From assembly GCA_000733355.1 (NCBI GenBank), contig JNVV01000030.1:186001-250000 (forward strand): a stretch of DNA of 64,000 nucleotides, written 5' to 3'. This stretch comes from Falciphora oryzae. Taxonomy: Eukaryota; Ascomycota; Sordariomycetes; Magnaporthales; Magnaporthaceae. The notes beneath the pieces were generated by a model that saw nothing but the letters and a program-made list of their open reading frames with translations, searched no databases and had not been told where the DNA came from. The position numbers were made by a program, and so were the translations under genes. Shown here piece by piece: positions 21,890 to 32,879 of this stretch (positions are counted from its first letter, which is position 1; every line of letters begins with the position of its first letter).

Positions 21890-23789
21890 CTACACCACTC
21901 CCTCGCGCCCCTTGAACATTATGATGAGGTCCGGCTTGTCCCAGATGAAGAATGTCTTCTGCGTGGCGTGCCAATTCGCCGACTCGGGTGCCAGTTCCAT
22001 ATCGAAATTCCATACCAGGCGGCTCAGGATCAGCCTCATCTCGGCATACGCAAGGCTCGAAGGATGGCAGGTCAGCTTTTCACAACAGGAAACAGCAAAA
22101 GGGTCTCAAGGTGGGACTTACTTCTTGCCCAGGCAGTTCCGTGGACCGGTAGAGAACGGGCGGAAGGCCACGGTCTTGTCACGTTCGAACCGCGGGTCCT
22201 CGCCCAGCCACCGCTCTGGATGGAATCCGTACGGCTCGGCAAAGTTGCTGGCGTTGCGGTAGGTTGCGTACTGGTTAACGGCGACGGTGAGACCCCCAGG
22301 AACCCAGTACCCAGCGACTGTGGCGCCGCCGCGAGGTGTAACACGGGGAGTCGCCCCCGCCACCGGCGGGAACATGCGCAGGGACTCTTCGATGATGGCC
22401 GTGAGGTAGGGGAGACGCGCCAGACTCTTGGTCTCCATGTCGGCTTCTCGGGTATATGTCCCGCGTACCTCGTCCGTGAGCCGCTTGAGCGTGTGGGGAT
22501 GCGAGGTTAGGTAGAACAGGCAGCCTGTAGGGGACCCTGAAGTTAGTCACAGGCATGACCGCGCTTGGGGAGACCACGACCTTACCAGAAAGCATGGACG
22601 TCGTCGTCTCCGAGCCCGCGTTGATCAGCAAGGCCACATTGGCCGTCATCTCGGACGGGGTGATCATCTGCTCGGACCGGTTCGCCCGCAGCGCGTACGA
22701 CATAAAGTCCCATCTGTCCTTCTCGTCGCCACTCCCGTCAACCCCGACGCTCTCCATCCGCGCGCGCGCCTTCTCGACCGACTGCTCAAAGCTGCGCGTC
22801 CGCTTCCCGCCAAACGCCCACATGAAGAGCCCCAGCACCCGGCGCTTGAAAGACACGAACCGCAGCGCCTCGACGAACGCGATGCCCTCCTTGATTCCCT
22901 CAAAGATCAGGTGCGCCTGCGGGCTCCACGCGTCGCACTCGAGCGTGCCTGCGCCCCTGCTGAACGCCAGCTCCGTCACCATGTCATACGTGCAGTGGTG
23001 TAGCCACCGCACCGCGTCCGTCGGCGCGCCCCGCAGCCCGCGCAGCCGTGCCACCAGCCGGTCCGCGTGCGCCGCCACCCGCGTCTCCTGCGTGTACAGC
23101 GCGCGGTCCGAGAAGGCGTGCGAGAGCACGCTGCGGATCCACGAGTGATCCGCGTCTGCGGAGGCGCCCAGGTTCTTCTCGCCGTTGGGCGCGATGGCGC
23201 CCATGTAGAAGTGCGCGTCTTTCCTGCCGTGGCGGTGCCGGTTAGCCACCCCCCACGACGTTCTCTCCCTGTCTTCGCGGCTCCGCCTTTTTGCACACCC
23301 AAACCTCTCGCTCGGACGCTTCTTCGTCTTGAACCCGTAGATCTCATCCCATGCAGGGCCGCCGTTGAAGCTCACTTGTATACGGTCAGCCATGCATTTA
23401 CACGCTCGCTGGGGAAGTCCACGTACACTCGTCTGGCGCAATGCGCACGACATCGCCGTATTTGTCGTGCAGCTCTTTGGTCTTGTACTCGAGCTGGCCG
23501 GTGCTGCGGTAGTAGGAGTAGTATGCCCTGGTGCATCTGGCCAACAGAGGCCCGGGGAATCGTCTCGCTGGGTGGAGGAAGGCATTGTACGCCAGCCTAG
23601 CCGTAATGGCGAGGATGCCCTAGCGAATGCCCTTGCCGTCAGAAATCGAGGAGCCCACACCAAGATTAACAATTACCAACTTGTGATGGCACGTACCGCC
23701 CCAGCTAACACGGCCAGCCATCCGAGGACGGAGATGGGCGCTAGGCGCGGAATGTTGGGATAACCAAGAACCATTATCGGCACAGGCAT
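21890..23789 (-). CDS. Cytochrome P450 monooxygenase, six exons
   Basis: ER-anchored haem-thiolate monooxygenase. Six exons join in frame: 23789-23697, 23619-23427, 23374-23305, 23223-22586, 22524-22122 and 22055-21890, giving 520 residues (introns 77, 52, 81, 61 and 66 bp). The N-terminal helix VLGWLAVLAGAG anchors the protein, followed by the Pro-rich hinge RRFPGPLLA. The I-helix oxygen motif is AGSETTT, the ExxR pair is EESLR, and the haem loop is FSTGPRNCLG with the Cys ligand. The order of motifs and the phrase HDKYGDVVRIAPDEL resemble the CYP58/CYP65-type fungal P450s common in secondary metabolism (assignment inferred). A second possible start, ATG 23774, shortens it by five residues. 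Confidence 0.93.
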
Positions 23790-24665
23790 TCTACATTGGC
23801 GCTGCCAAATCTTTCCATCAAGGGAAGCAGCACAATGGATGTAATTATCCAAAATAACATGCATGGCTACCGGTTAGCAGATAACATGTGCCCTGGCCTA
23901 CACCGTCCGAGCAGCTGTCCGGGCAGATCCCTCGTCGTGGTCCGGGAACCCCGGTCGAGCCTGGCCCGAGGGTTTCCAATTTGCCCGGCGGTCACTGCGG
24001 CCGCGGAGCCAGAGAGTCAAGAAATCCCGGCATCACGCAAATTATGTATAAAAAGCCACTTTCTCAGAAGGGAGTCTCCACCGTGCTTTCGGGTATTTTG
24101 ACTCGGAATGGTTCGGTGTTTTGGCCCGTCGTGGCCTAGAACCAACACCAAAACCACAAACTTGCCCAGCCACGATTTCCACAAACCTACCCGACGCCCC
24201 ATTCGGGTCCCTTTCGCTGTTCCCTTCCCAGTCGCTTGCTATCTAGGGAGTCGTCTAGCAGCAAAGCCAACCAACTAACCGGTTTTCTCCGCCCTAACAA
24301 CCACTACTTTTGGTACAAGGTTATAGGAAGCATGGCCTAGAACTAGCTTATTTTTTTTCTTTTTCTTCTTTTTTTTTGATTGCATTCATTAAAATGTTGG
24401 CAACGCAATTAACTTTGGCCCCTTTTTTGGGAACTAGGATTTTCAGCGTTGTTTCCAGCTCCAAAGGCAGGGGGAGCGGCCCTGGAGAGATGCTTCTATC
24501 ACATGCATGAGAACCTGCAGAAAGCTTTTCCTTTATTCAAAGTTAAAAGCAAAAACACCAGGGGGTCCCGCCGCCCTTTTCCCAAAACCCAATAACGCCT
24601 ATCGAACCTCGATTTCCTAGCCAGCTTCCTAGCCCTCCCATTTCTCTCCTGCGATACTCTCATCA
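23790..24665. other. Intergenic
   Basis: P450 promoter on one side and 3' flank of the nuclease-like gene on the other. It includes T-rich stretches near 24349-24378 (TTTTTTTTC runs). No gene, RNA or transposon is recognised. Confidence 0.45.
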
Positions 24666-26075
24666 TCAGGGTCGCCTTTTCCCCGCCGTCCGTTCCGGCC
24701 GGTGGTACGCCCCACACGCCTCCCTGCAAAATCCGAGCACCAAGTACGCTAAGATCTTCATATCGTCTGCCCTATCGATTAAAAAGGGGCCAAATTCCGT
24801 GATCTCAAGGAACGCTTCGCTCCTGGAATAGTTGGGCTTGTCTTTGAGAAAGTCCACGTAGTTCCCGTCGAACGCAGCAATAGTTATGAAGATCTCATGC
24901 CTATCCTGGGAGACCAGAAGACGTCTAGAAAGGTGGTTCCAAAGAATGTTAGCCATGCTAAAACCGGTAAATCGCGCTTTCTGTATAAGGAAAAAGGAAA
25001 AAGGAAAAAGGAAAAAGGAAAAAGGAAAAAGGAAAAAGGAAAAAGGAAAAAGGAAAAAGGAAAAAGGAAAATGAAAAACTTACCGCGCCTTTTTGTCCAC
25101 GTGATAAGTTCTTGGAGGATACTCGCTAATCCAAGCCGCCAGCTGCGAAGCTTCCTGCATTCTGATTGACTTGAGTTTGGAGGAGCGGATGAATGGCTTT
25201 ACTTCTATAATGGCGGCAATTTCGTCACCATCCGTCTTGAAGCAGCCGTCAACCCTCGATTCGTAGATCTTGGGCTTTTTTTTGTCCCTTTCGTTTTTGG
25301 CAACGAACTGAGCCCGATGAAGAGTCCAACCTCCTTTGACGCTCCCGCAGTTGATTGTGACGGAGTTGAGGTAGTCAATGAGGGCCGTGTTGACAATCTG
25401 CTCGTCCTCAATCTCCTTGTAGTGCATGCCTTCCTCCGGTCTGGCTGCGGACTTGCTCGATATGTGTGTTTCGGCCGCGGACTGTGTTGAATATGAGCCA
25501 GGACTCCTGTTCTTGTCATCGATTCCCAGGGCTGCGAGGTCGCCCGCCAAGTCGTCCGCATCATAGTAGCTGGACTGCTGGGCGGGCGTAACCGGACGTT
25601 GGGCCTTGTCTGCGGCTTCCGTCTCTGATCTGGTCCTGGGGGATCTTGGCGGTCCGTCGTCTTCAGTCGTGATTTGGGAAGAGGCGAGTTGATGATGTCT
25701 GACAAGCGTGTACATTCCGAGGTTGGGGAATGGGCGGTCCTTCGTTGTGGGCTTGGGCTGGCCGTTCTTAGAGTGAAGATGGCGGTCAATCTCATCGGTG
25801 TAGCGTTTCCACGCCGTATCTTTCTGAAAGAATTCCCTCGCGGCATCGAAAGAATCTTGGTTACAGAGGTGATACGCTTCGGGTGAAGCCGCAATGATTT
25901 CAGCCCCTCGTTTACGGTAGAGGGCGCGGAGAAGAAGGAACTGCGGCCATGTGATGGCGGAGCCGGAATCGGTATATCGTTTTTGGTGGAGCGAAATGCC
26001 TTCCAGAGCTGCTTTCTTTACCTCGCCATCCCAGTCAGACCTCGTTTCCGGGAATTCCGACGGTTTGGCAGCCAT
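24666..26075 (-). CDS. PD-(D/E)XK nuclease-like protein
   Basis: Two exons, 26075-25084 and 24924-24666, joined across a 159-bp intron (phase 2), give 416 residues. The C-terminal half carries the restriction-endonuclease-like core: SRVDGCF with the metal-binding Asp, then AAIIEVKPF with the ExK pair, then helices ending in VSQDRHEIFITIAAF and FGPFLI. This layout matches the fungus-specific PD-(D/E)XK nuclease-like family. The N-terminal half is charged and of low complexity. No signal peptide or membrane segment is seen. Whether it cleaves DNA or RNA, and its role, are unknown. Many fungal genomes carry expanded sets of this family, often near repeats. Its intron contains the heptanucleotide microsatellite described separately. 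Confidence 0.83.
24988..25070. repeat. Intronic (GGAAAAA)n microsatellite
   Basis: About 11.8 tandem copies of a 7-bp unit lie inside the intron of the nuclease-like gene. On the coding strand it reads as repeated CCTTTTT, a very long pyrimidine tract between the donor and the acceptor at 24925. Confidence 0.95.
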
Positions 26076-27240
26076 GGCAAAAAGAGAGGAAGGGAGAGGG
26101 GGGAAAGGAATAGGAAAAAATGAGTAGGAAAAAGGGGATAGGGGGAGGGGAAATAGGGGAAAAAGATACAAAAAAGAACAAACCACGGGCTGGCCGAGGA
26201 AAAAAAAAACACGGCAAATAGGCGATGGGAGGCAGAGACAGAAAAATGGGGTCAAGTGCTTGATTAGAGCGAGTTCGGTTGAAGACCTGGGCAAGGGAGA
26301 TGATTGTTTGGAGATGGCATCATGGTTTATATCAGCGACCGCTGATGAGATCGAGTCTAAGGTGGAGGGGTTTAGACGCGGGCGCAGAGAGCGGTCCGTT
26401 CTCGTCTCAGGCTTGGAGTCAACGCCACTAGGTACCAAACTCGGGTCGAAAAGGCGAAAGGACACAAGTCTGGAATTAGAAACAACTTAGGCTATCTTGC
26501 CGAAGCGCCCGTTTTGGGCCCGTCACACCGATCCAGGGGCCAAATGCTCAAATCAACAAATAATGGATCTGGAGGTTCTGCCCGAATCAGGGCCTACCAT
26601 AGCTCTCTAAGCGCGCGTCACGTCGATGCGTTGGTGGGCCTGGGTGGCCTTCATGCAGTTGGTGATTTTGGGGCAGCCTCTGGAGGCATCAGCCGCGCGT
26701 TTAATTGGTGTTGGAAAATGGTCAACGGCCCCCATCTCTCAAGTGTGACACGCGCTAGCCGAGATGTTGGCCGCAATTGACAGCCAGCACGGGGGCTGCC
26801 GGAGCAAACGTGTAAGTTGGAATCCCCGACCGCGAGCAAGAAAGGAACGGAAAATGGAGGCAGGAAAAAAGACAAACAAGAAAAGATAGGAAAGGAGATA
26901 AAAAAGGATATACAAAAAGATTTGGGACCCGACAATGGAAGTCCCATCTTGGTCGTGAACGAGTCCTGCAGCCAAAGTTCCCGGTACAGTGTTCACGCTA
27001 GCCACTCGCACTTTATCGCCCAGCCAACCGGGCGCCAACCCAAACAAAGGACCTCGCTTGGTCGGCCGCTGACCCCACCCAAACTCTCGTCCACCAACAT
27101 CACCAACAAACAACGACGAAACACAACGCCCATCACGCTGGCGTCAATTCTTCGTTGCCGCCTTGCTCCTTCGTGCCTTCGTCTGCTCACCCTTGGGTCT
27201 GTCCCATCTGCCTTAATAGGCCGCCTGGGCCCCATCCAAG
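26076..27240. other. Intergenic, divergent promoter region
   Basis: Separates the leftward nuclease-like gene from the rightward disordered-tail gene. The part near 26080-26220 is purine-rich on the plus strand (GGAAAAAG-like runs), related in composition to the intronic microsatellite. No other gene is recognised. Confidence 0.45.
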
Positions 27241-29044
27241 ATGGTTGTGCGATTTCTTGAACCAGCAGATTCGCCCCCGTGCTTGACACCAACGTCATCC
27301 TCACCGCCATCCCCAGAGCCCAGTCCACCACCAGAGCCCACTCCACCCGAGCCCGCCATGCCCACCACGCCGCCGCCGCGCGTCCCCTCTTATATCATCA
27401 GCCAGAAGCAACTTGGCCTGGACTTTTCCGCTGCTGTTAAGAGATTCAATCGCTCCCACGACAACTGGGACCACAGTCTCACCCATGAGTTTTACAAATC
27501 CATCGGGGAGCTCCCGGCCGACAAGCAATTCAGTGTGAAATGCTCGCCTCTCGATCTCGGCGAGTCCAGACCGACCGCTGGCGGCAAAGATGGCACTGAT
27601 GGCGGCTTTCTGTTCGTCCATCCTGTCCCAGACGAGCAGATGGACAAGTGGCTGCAGGATACGAAGCCGTGGTGTTCGCCCCACAACGAACTCGATGCAA
27701 TGTCGCGCGAGGAAGATTCGCCAGCCAAAATTTATCGCGCCGCCACGTGCCTGTCGGACCGCATGCGTGGGTGGTTCTCCGAAATTATGCATGGCATGCC
27801 AGATGTCTACAAAAACGACCAACGCTGGCCCTTCATGATGCCCAGTGAGCGGAGCTACCTGAATGGTACCTGGTCCCAAATCGAATGGATCCTCGACTAC
27901 AAGGAACACGGAGATCCTCGCCTCCCTCCATCTGCGCCGCATTCGGTCTCCTTCCTTGCACACATGCCGCGGATGCGCGAAGATTGCCTTCTTGCCCAGG
28001 AGGTGTTGGCCATTTTCCATCTCTCCTTCCACCGCTTTTTGACCGCCGCCCAAGGAGGGTTTCGCGTGGTTCCGGTAAGTTCAAAAGCAATCCCACACAA
28101 TGCTTGGTTTGAACTAACCCAAAGTCCACCACAGATCACAATAATATCTTGCTCCGGCCATGACGTGCGTGTTCTGCATGCATATCTCGACGTTGTCAGC
28201 CGCAGCATCAATGTGCGCAAGTCACGGATCTGCAACTTTGACAGGGGCATCTTGATGGGCAGAAAGGATGTGGAGATCCAGATGTGGAAGAGGATCCTCT
28301 GCTGGGTTCTCGCCAAACCTGACATGCGCTCCGTCGATGACTTGCAGAAACGTCTCGAGGGCGGCGGTGGCGATCAACGGGGGGGAGCGAGGCCGCGACC
28401 AAGGGCGTGACTGCCCAGAGGCCCGTCGCCAGGACACGCAGCAACGTTATCCGGACACCCAACGCGGCGGATATGACGACCAGCGGCGCAGCCCGCCGTC
28501 AGCCCGGCACGAGCGGAGCCCTGCACCCCCCTCGGATCGTTATGCGGACTCCCAGCGAGGACGTTACGATCAGCAGCGGCTCTCAGCGTCGCCTCGGTAT
28601 GAGCGGAGCCCTGGCCCAGGTCAGCGCGATTCGGGCTCTCAGCGGGGCGGCTATGAGCACGAGCGGAGAGCCTCGCACTCGTCCCGGCACGATCGCAGTC
28701 CTGCGCCGCCGGCCCAGCGTCATGCAGAGGTTCCTGCGACGCCGGCCCAGCGTCATGCAGAGGTGGTCTACCAGGGCCAGAGCCTCCACCCGGCGAGCGC
28801 GCAATACGCGGAACGACCGGCATCTCGCGGTCAGCGGGCGCCTGAGCAGTATTCTGCGTACCGCGGCGAGGAAGTGATGCGGCACGTCTCCCCCGGACGT
28901 GATTATGGGCAGGATCTGAGCTATCGCGACGAGCGGCGTCGTGGGGAGGACCGCGAGTACCGAGAGCAGCGGTACCCCGAGGATCAGCAATACAGGGGAG
29001 ACCGGCGCGGGGGAGACCAGTACAGGGAGGGGTCACGTCGCTAG
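27241..29044 (+). CDS. Hypothetical protein with long Arg/Ser/Gln/Tyr-rich disordered tail
   Basis: Three exons, 27241-28074, 28135-28366 and 28419-29044 (introns of 60 and 52 bp), give 563 residues. The N-terminus is Pro/Ser-rich. A globular central region follows (about residues 50-350) with no family I recognise. The last 200 residues are a low-complexity tail of the type RYPDTQRGGYDDQRRSPP and RHERSPAPPS, with two adjacent copies of PAQRHAEV. This composition is like RNA-binding or splicing-associated disordered tails. The 52-nt second intron (GTGGCG...GCCCAG) is the simplest way to join the two frames; the first 60-bp intron has a length divisible by three, so its retention would not shift the frame. 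A G7 run at 28379-28385 lies inside the second intron. Confidence 0.7.
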
Positions 29045-29360
29045 CCCGGTGGCCCGCAGCACTCGGTGCGCACGCGGGGATGGTGGCGCAAGCGCGGGGG
29101 TTACAGGGCCAGGATGTCTTCACAAATCTACGGTAAACTGGGACACGGGACAGACAAGGAGGAACCCAAACAAGCTTGGTATGTGAGCAGGGGAGTAAAC
29201 AGGAACACAGCGTAGTTGGGGTAGGGCGGCGGGCTTTTTGGCAGGACAGGCGTATTGAACTGATTTATCTTTGTCTCTTTATTTTGACATTTTATTGCCC
29301 CTTTTTACAATGTAAACTCACGCGTAGAACACCAGGCCCAGCCGAACATTTCCCGAAACC
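29045..29360. other. Convergent intergenic region
   Basis: Shared 3' flank of the disordered-tail gene and the terpene synthase pseudogene. Nothing else is seen. Confidence 0.45.
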
Positions 29361-31847
29361 TCAGGCAATGCGCAGGAGATGCCAGAGCAGCTTCAGATCT
29401 GGGTTGGCCCTTCCGAACTGGGCTTTCAGCCCCTCGATGTGGTGCCCCAGATCGTCGTAGAGGCCCTCGAGGACCGCCCTAGTGTACTCGAGGCACTTGG
29501 ACTCGCGCATCATGTCCACGACGAGCACCTTTTGCTCGTGCGTGAGCGCGCCCGCCCCGCGCCGCGTCGAGAGGATGCTGCGGATCCAGAAGTTTTCGGG
29601 CTGCCGCTGGAGCATGCAGATCAGCGGCAGCGAGTACTTGCCCTCGTCGAGGTCCTCACAGAAGCCTTTTTGCTTGGTGTACTGTCGGCGGTGTCAGCGA
29701 GAGAAGGAAGAGAAACCCCACCCGTCCGACACTCCACGGGGCCTAGGGGACGGAGCTTACGTCGATGTTTGTCAAGTTCTTGTAGTCGTCCGCGATCTGG
29801 AAGTACCGCCCCAGCACCGCGGTCATGTCCTCGAGCCGCGCGGCGGCGCCCTTGGCGCTGTGGAGCCCGCCTTGCCGGACGGCCGGCAGGGCCGAGTGGC
29901 GCAGCATCAGGCCGGACGCGAGGGCGAACATGGCGCCCGTCTTGCCGTCGATCATGCGCTCGTACTCGGAGACGGAGGGGCAAACGCCGTTGTAAGTCCA
30001 GTGTAGGTCGGGGCCCTGGCCGGTGTAGAGGCCCATGATCTTTTCTGTCGTCGGGGGAGGGTCGCTGAAGCCAGGAACAGAAACAACTCCTGCGTTGGGC
30101 TCTGTGTTTCAAGGGTAATGCATGCTTACCTGTTGCGAAGCGCACTCCCTCGGGGTTGCAGAAATGTTGGACCTTGTCGATAGCCCTTTATGATGAAGAA
30201 CCCAGCTGAATTAATCGCTTGGGCAGGCCCAAATATTGTGTGCGCTGCAAGCCTCCCCCGGCGCAGGGGAGAGCCGTCCTAGAAATCGTCTAGGCTGGCA
30301 TGGCATTAGCGAGAAGGGTAGCTAGAAAGAAGCAGGCCCGGGACAAACGCACAGAAGCGATGCATTGTGGAGCATGTTGATGACCTCCTTGATCATCGAC
30401 AGCTTCTCCGCGGGCACCTGGAGCCAGTCGTTCGGGCCGTCGATGAAGCTATCCCGCATGCCCTTGGACGGCAAGGGGCTGATGTAGTTGAAGGGGGCGG
30501 CAAGAACCTGGATAGAAGCAGAGAGTGGTACATCAGCCGACTGTGGGTACGCCCAGCTGTGCTTTTCTCTTCGGATCCAACTCACCTCGGTGGCTGTTTT
30601 GTCGGGGTAGTCAGAGTCAGAAAATATGGGGGAATCAAGACTGGAATTGGGGCTCTGCGGCGAGGATGACGCGCTGCTCGAAGTCGTGTCCACGGTTAGA
30701 GGCGACGACTTGCTGGGCAGCGGCGAAGGGGGCGGGGTGGCCTCTCCAGCGGCGAGAGGCGGCACGCCGTGCTCCATCTGCAGCTGGCCCTCGCCGAAGC
30801 CGACCCCTGGGTTGTAGCGCGGGGAAGTGAGGCTCCACACCAGGTTCCCCGGGGTGCTGTACTGCATGGCCTCGATGTAGCGGCGGAGGTCGGCCGACAG
30901 CGACATGTCGTCCCTCCTGTCCTTGGCTATTTGCACGTACTCGGCGACGTATTTCTTGATGAGCTCGCGGCACATTGTCTGCGCCTCCTCGATTCCGAAG
31001 CCGTGCTCCTGCATCATCACCCACAGAGCGTTGACGACGTGGTCCTGGCCCAGGCGGGCGGCGGCGTCGCGCTCCTTGGGCCACGAGTACAGGTCGTTCT
31101 GCAGCCCGACGGCGATCCAGGCGGGCGCCATCAGACGGCGGCACGTGTCCATCTCTTCGTCGGGGATCCTGAGCCCCAGGCAAAAGGTAACGAGGCCGTG
31201 CCAGAACATTTCGCCGACGTCCATGATCCTGTACGGGAGGTAGTCGGCGAGTTTTACGAAGCGGGTCTCGTGCTGCCGGCTGGACCCGACCTCGAGGAGG
31301 CGCGCCCACGACTTTGTGGTGGCCAGCGCGCAGGGCCGGTCGATGGTCAGCATCTCGTCCAGCAATTGGGCCTGCAGCCGCCGCTTCCCTAACCGCCTGC
31401 CCTCGGTGGCGTGGGCGTAGTCGATGGTGGCGGTGCGGGCGCCCTCGAGGAAGGCGGCCATCATGTCATCGTTCTCGACGGTGCCCAGGTCCTGGCCGAC
31501 GTGGTCCGTGATGTCTGGGGGCTGTCAGCCCTGTGGACCTGCCCATGCGGCTGCTTGTGTGGCACACATACCGTCGTGAAGAAACGCAAACTCATTGCAG
31601 TAGCCTGCGATTTCTAGTCGATCGAGGAGGCACTCTGGCACGGTCAGGGATATGAAGCTGTACTTGGGGCCGACGGTCCCGCTATACTGGGTCACTAGGA
31701 AGACGTTTTTGGTCCAGTCGTGATGGCACCTTATGGCGCCGCGGTCCTCCAGCACAAACTGCTTGTGCATGCGGACCTCGATGCCGTCGCAGAGGCCCTC
31801 GGTCTCGTGCTCGGAGGGGTCGATGACACTGGAGTACGGTATTCCAT
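29361..31847 (-). pseudogene. Chimeric terpene cyclase-prenyltransferase (fusicoccadiene-synthase type), broken
   Basis: Family enzymes build a C20 or C25 prenyl diphosphate in a C-terminal prenyltransferase (PT) domain and cyclise it in an N-terminal class I cyclase. Six exons can be traced: 31847-31572, 31514-30586, 30507-30353, 30294-30130, 30044-29761 and 29681-29361. Their total length matches the family's usual 700 or so residues. The cyclase domain has LHDDITDH and the NSE motif NDLYSWPKE. The PT domain has QIADDYKNL as its second Asp motif. Three lesions exist. A base is missing just after ATG 31847 (near 31836), so that start leads out of frame. A TAG at 30279-30281 falls inside the first PT Asp motif (DDF-stop-D). 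An extra base near 30179 shifts the frame (KGY, then KVQHFCNPEG). Downstream exons still read cleanly. The gene is probably inactive, at least as a full-length enzyme. Confidence 0.87.
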
Positions 31848-32879
31848 GGTGGCTATCTCGGGCTTGGGGGATAGCACAGTGCCCGGCCGGTGATAGCGGG
31901 CCCTTGGCGACTGCTGTGGCGTTTATATCGCCTCATTGTGGCCGTCGGCGTGCCATAGCTTGTGACAACTGCTCTTTTCTGTCTGCATCGCCAGCCAACC
32001 AAGGCAGCGAGTCTTGCTTAACCCAGCCGGCCCATGATGGCCTGGAGCTCTCTCAGCCAGAGTCAATACTTCGGGCGTCTCGGCCGGACGTCGAAGGCCT
32101 GGAAACTGACACGGCTCGGCGCAAGGCCGTAGGGCGGCCGGAGGAGTAGTCAGGCCAGCCGGGGCAGGCGGCGTGGTTAGCAGCCCAGGGCCAGGGCGAG
32201 CACGGGCACGGGCAGTCGGTCAGTCGATGGGGCTCAATGAACAGTGGGGTTGAGGGGGTGGCCAGTCCGTGCTGTCCGTCCGCAACACACGGCGAGTAAG
32301 TCGCCAGCGGGTCTGAAGGCTGGCGTGTCGAAACGGCCGAGGGCTGCGGGGGATTGTTGACTCGGCTGAAACGAGGGTGCAGGGCGCTGAGGCCGCCACC
32401 CGGTCCCTGCCCTTCCAGAACCGACTCGAAACAAATCCAAAGAGGCCAAAAAGTTGAGTCGACCTCGGCTTCTCGTCGCACCTCAAATTGGGTTTTCGGT
32501 ACTGCCCCCTGGGCGCAACGGTTGGTGGGGTAGGGCGAGCTTGTCGTGGATTAGGCGAGAGCGTCGAGTTGCATCAGGGGGCTCCGTCGGGGTCGATGGC
32601 CTGCGCGCTGGGACGCTGTCAGGGCGTGCGGCGCCTCGATCTGTTGCTCGGCCAGTGCTGCCTCCCGCCGTGGGCCATGTCTTTCTTCCAACTCAAAGCC
32701 AGCCCTCGCCACCTCCAAACCACGGATTCCTGTCCAGCAAGCCGCACCCGTCTCCCTTCTTTCCTACTGTTCCCTACCGTTTCCTACTGTTGTTTCTCCA
32801 GTCTCTCCCACTGCTCGTTCTCCAGCCTCTCTCTCGCCTCCGCGCCGCAAGAACGGCCCGCACTCGTCCCTCCAGCACA
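31848..32879. other. Intergenic, divergent promoter region
   Basis: Between the leftward terpene synthase pseudogene and the rightward glycosyltransferase. CT-rich sequence precedes the glycosyltransferase start, as in many fungal promoters. No further gene is recognised. Confidence 0.45.
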
